From positions 1 to 64,000 of IMG/VR virus record IMGVR_UViG_3300030329_006583: a stretch of 64,000 nucleotides of DNA. One strand, written 5' to 3'. Below the pieces are notes generated by a model. The model ran no database searches. It was not told the DNA's origin and worked only from the letters and a program-made list of their open reading frames with translations. The translations under genes and the position numbers were made by a program. Positions 62,945 to 64,000 of the stretch are shown piece by piece; the stretch's first letter is position 1; every line of letters starts with the position of its first letter. Origin of the DNA: a virus.

Positions 62945-63997
62945 TTATATACCCCACATCGGGTTTTGGTGTATTTGTTCCACTTTATCTTTTTCCACCA
63001 ATGATATTGTTACAAAATATTGATCCGCTAAAAGATTGTCTTGACCAGCCCCAAATTGTGAATGTTTATAAACATATATAGTCTCATCCGGATAAATTGA
63101 TTCATATGCGCTAACCGCTATTGTGTCATCAATTAATACATTTTTTACATTTTCAATTATACCATCAGTCACATAGGATGTAATTACATCCGGATCATTT
63201 TGGGACTCACGAATTATAAATCTATCTACATCCACGGGAATAGCAAACACCCTATCAAATATCTTCATTGAAGTGGCTTGAGAAAATAGGTTGGTGGATT
63301 GAAAAGCAGCAGATGAAAGCATTAACTTAATATTGTCAAATTTCGCAGTAGTGAGATTCGTTGCCGGGCCTAAAACATTGTGATTTGCCAATTTAACCGG
63401 ATGCAATAATTTTGATTTATCAACTACACTGTTCCATTCTGGGGATACCCCTGGATATTCAGGATCTGCGTTGCTGCCTGCACCTTTGTGATTCTCACCG
63501 GCCAGTGCGGCAGGTATACTGGGTATATATACAGCTGTTGAGAATGGGTGTGCCATTAATGTAGAGGGAAAAATTTCACCGGTGGACACCATATTTGCAA
63601 AATCCTTCGGGGTACCTTGTTCACCAGGTGCCGGAAGTGCATTACCTTTTGCAACCTGCGTCAAAAATGCCACTGCATCAGTTGTCACATTTAAACCGTT
63701 TGAAAAATCATCATATGCATGTGTATATGTCATCTCATCCAATTCCATACCATACATCGAACGATAATACCTACCAAGTAATTCACTTACAATGTGATTT
63801 TTTAACAGTGATTGTTTATTGGTAGAACTCAACATATCCCAATATTGCTGAAACAAGAAATCCTTTTGATACATTGAAGTACCGGTTGGATTATTAAGTA
63901 AATTATTCCCCAAACCTGTTCCTGATACCCCACCAAAGTTATTGACAAAGTTAGGGGATCCACCTGCAAATGTGAAATCCGACGTCGGTTGTGTCAT
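62945..63997 (-). CDS. Virion structural protein, possibly 5'-truncated by the window
   Basis: This 350-residue protein begins at ATG 63997 with MTQPTSDFTFAGGSPNFVNN. Only three bases upstream are visible, and the frame is still open there, so the true start may lie outside the window. A helical segment (QYWDMLSSTNKQSLLKNHIV, about 51-70) precedes a beta-rich second half ending QNPMWGI. No known family is recognised. It is joined directly to the FN3-like protein gene. Confidence 0.6.
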   Translation of the reverse strand: MTQPTSDFTFAGGSPNFVNNFGGVSGTGLGNNLLNNPTGTSMYQKDFLFQQYWDMLSSTNKQSLLKNHIVSELLGRYYRSMYGMELDEMTYTHAYDDFSNGLNVTTDAVAFLTQVAKGNALPAPGEQGTPKDFANMVSTGEIFPSTLMAHPFSTAVYIPSIPAALAGENHKGAGSNADPEYPGVSPEWNSVVDKSKLLHPVKLANHNVLGPATNLTTAKFDNIKLMLSSAAFQSTNLFSQATSMKIFDRVFAIPVDVDRFIIRESQNDPDVITSYVTDGIIENVKNVLIDDTIAVSAYESIYPDETIYVYKHSQFGAGQDNLLADQYFVTISLVEKDKVEQIHQNPMWGI

Positions 63998-64000
63998 CGG

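Overview
The window is a 64 kb piece of a large, AT-rich tailed-phage genome with a contractile (T4-type, myovirus) virion. Every gene I can support lies on the minus strand, so the map is read from right (64000) to left (1). The T4-style set is broad: large terminase, portal, prohead protease, gp22-type scaffold, gp23-type capsid, neck proteins, two sheath proteins, tube, tape measure and baseplate parts, plus RecA/UvsX, gp41-, gp61-, gp32- and gp46/47-type replication proteins. The style (class II ribonucleotide reductase, family A polymerase, ribosomal protein S21) fits an uncultured aquatic phage, but the host cannot be read from the sequence.

Layout in transcription order. 63997-55631: virion structural proteins, one with an FN3-like domain and one with a LamG-like fold; a good sigma70-type promoter drives the group that starts at 60663. 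55631-50615: RuvC-like nuclease, zinc-finger primase, a fused gp47-gp46 (SbcD-SbcC) protein and a zinc-ribbon protein. 50577-38553: packaging and head genes in T4 order (17, 20, unknown, 21, core/scaffold candidates, paralogous Pro/Asn-rich proteins, S21, 22, 23). 38386-36870: three tandem paralogous small virion proteins. 36792-35907: a PAS-domain protein coupled to a coiled-coil, C-terminally membrane-anchored protein. 35869-32641: neck and tail-completion proteins. 32546-25380: two sheath paralogues and the tube. 25258-11666: tail-assembly protein with a probable +1 frameshift extension, tape measure and baseplate/hub proteins. 11632-1: exonuclease-less family A DNA polymerase, HD-domain protein, gp32-like SSB, RecA/UvsX, 5' nuclease, DnaB-type helicase, intein-split NrdJ, a ClpP-like protease and the start of one more gene.

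Genes are packed with 1-11 nt overlaps or short gaps. No stretch over about 150 nt lacks a gene. I see no tRNA, CRISPR array, integrase, insertion sequence, endolysin or small terminase. Four clear intrinsic terminators follow the capsid, the putative decoration proteins, the tail tube and SSB, all products expected in many copies. Promoters with TTGAAC, 17 nt and a TATAAT-like box precede ssb and the recA-like gene.

The most interesting points are: the HNH intein at the catalytic cysteine of NrdJ; S21 embedded in the head operon; the T7 frameshift candidate in the tail chaperone position; a perfect internal ribosome-binding site inside the scaffold gene; the PAS/membrane protein pair; the fused gp47-gp46; the polymerase with altered motifs B and C; and a repeated element in the ssb leader.
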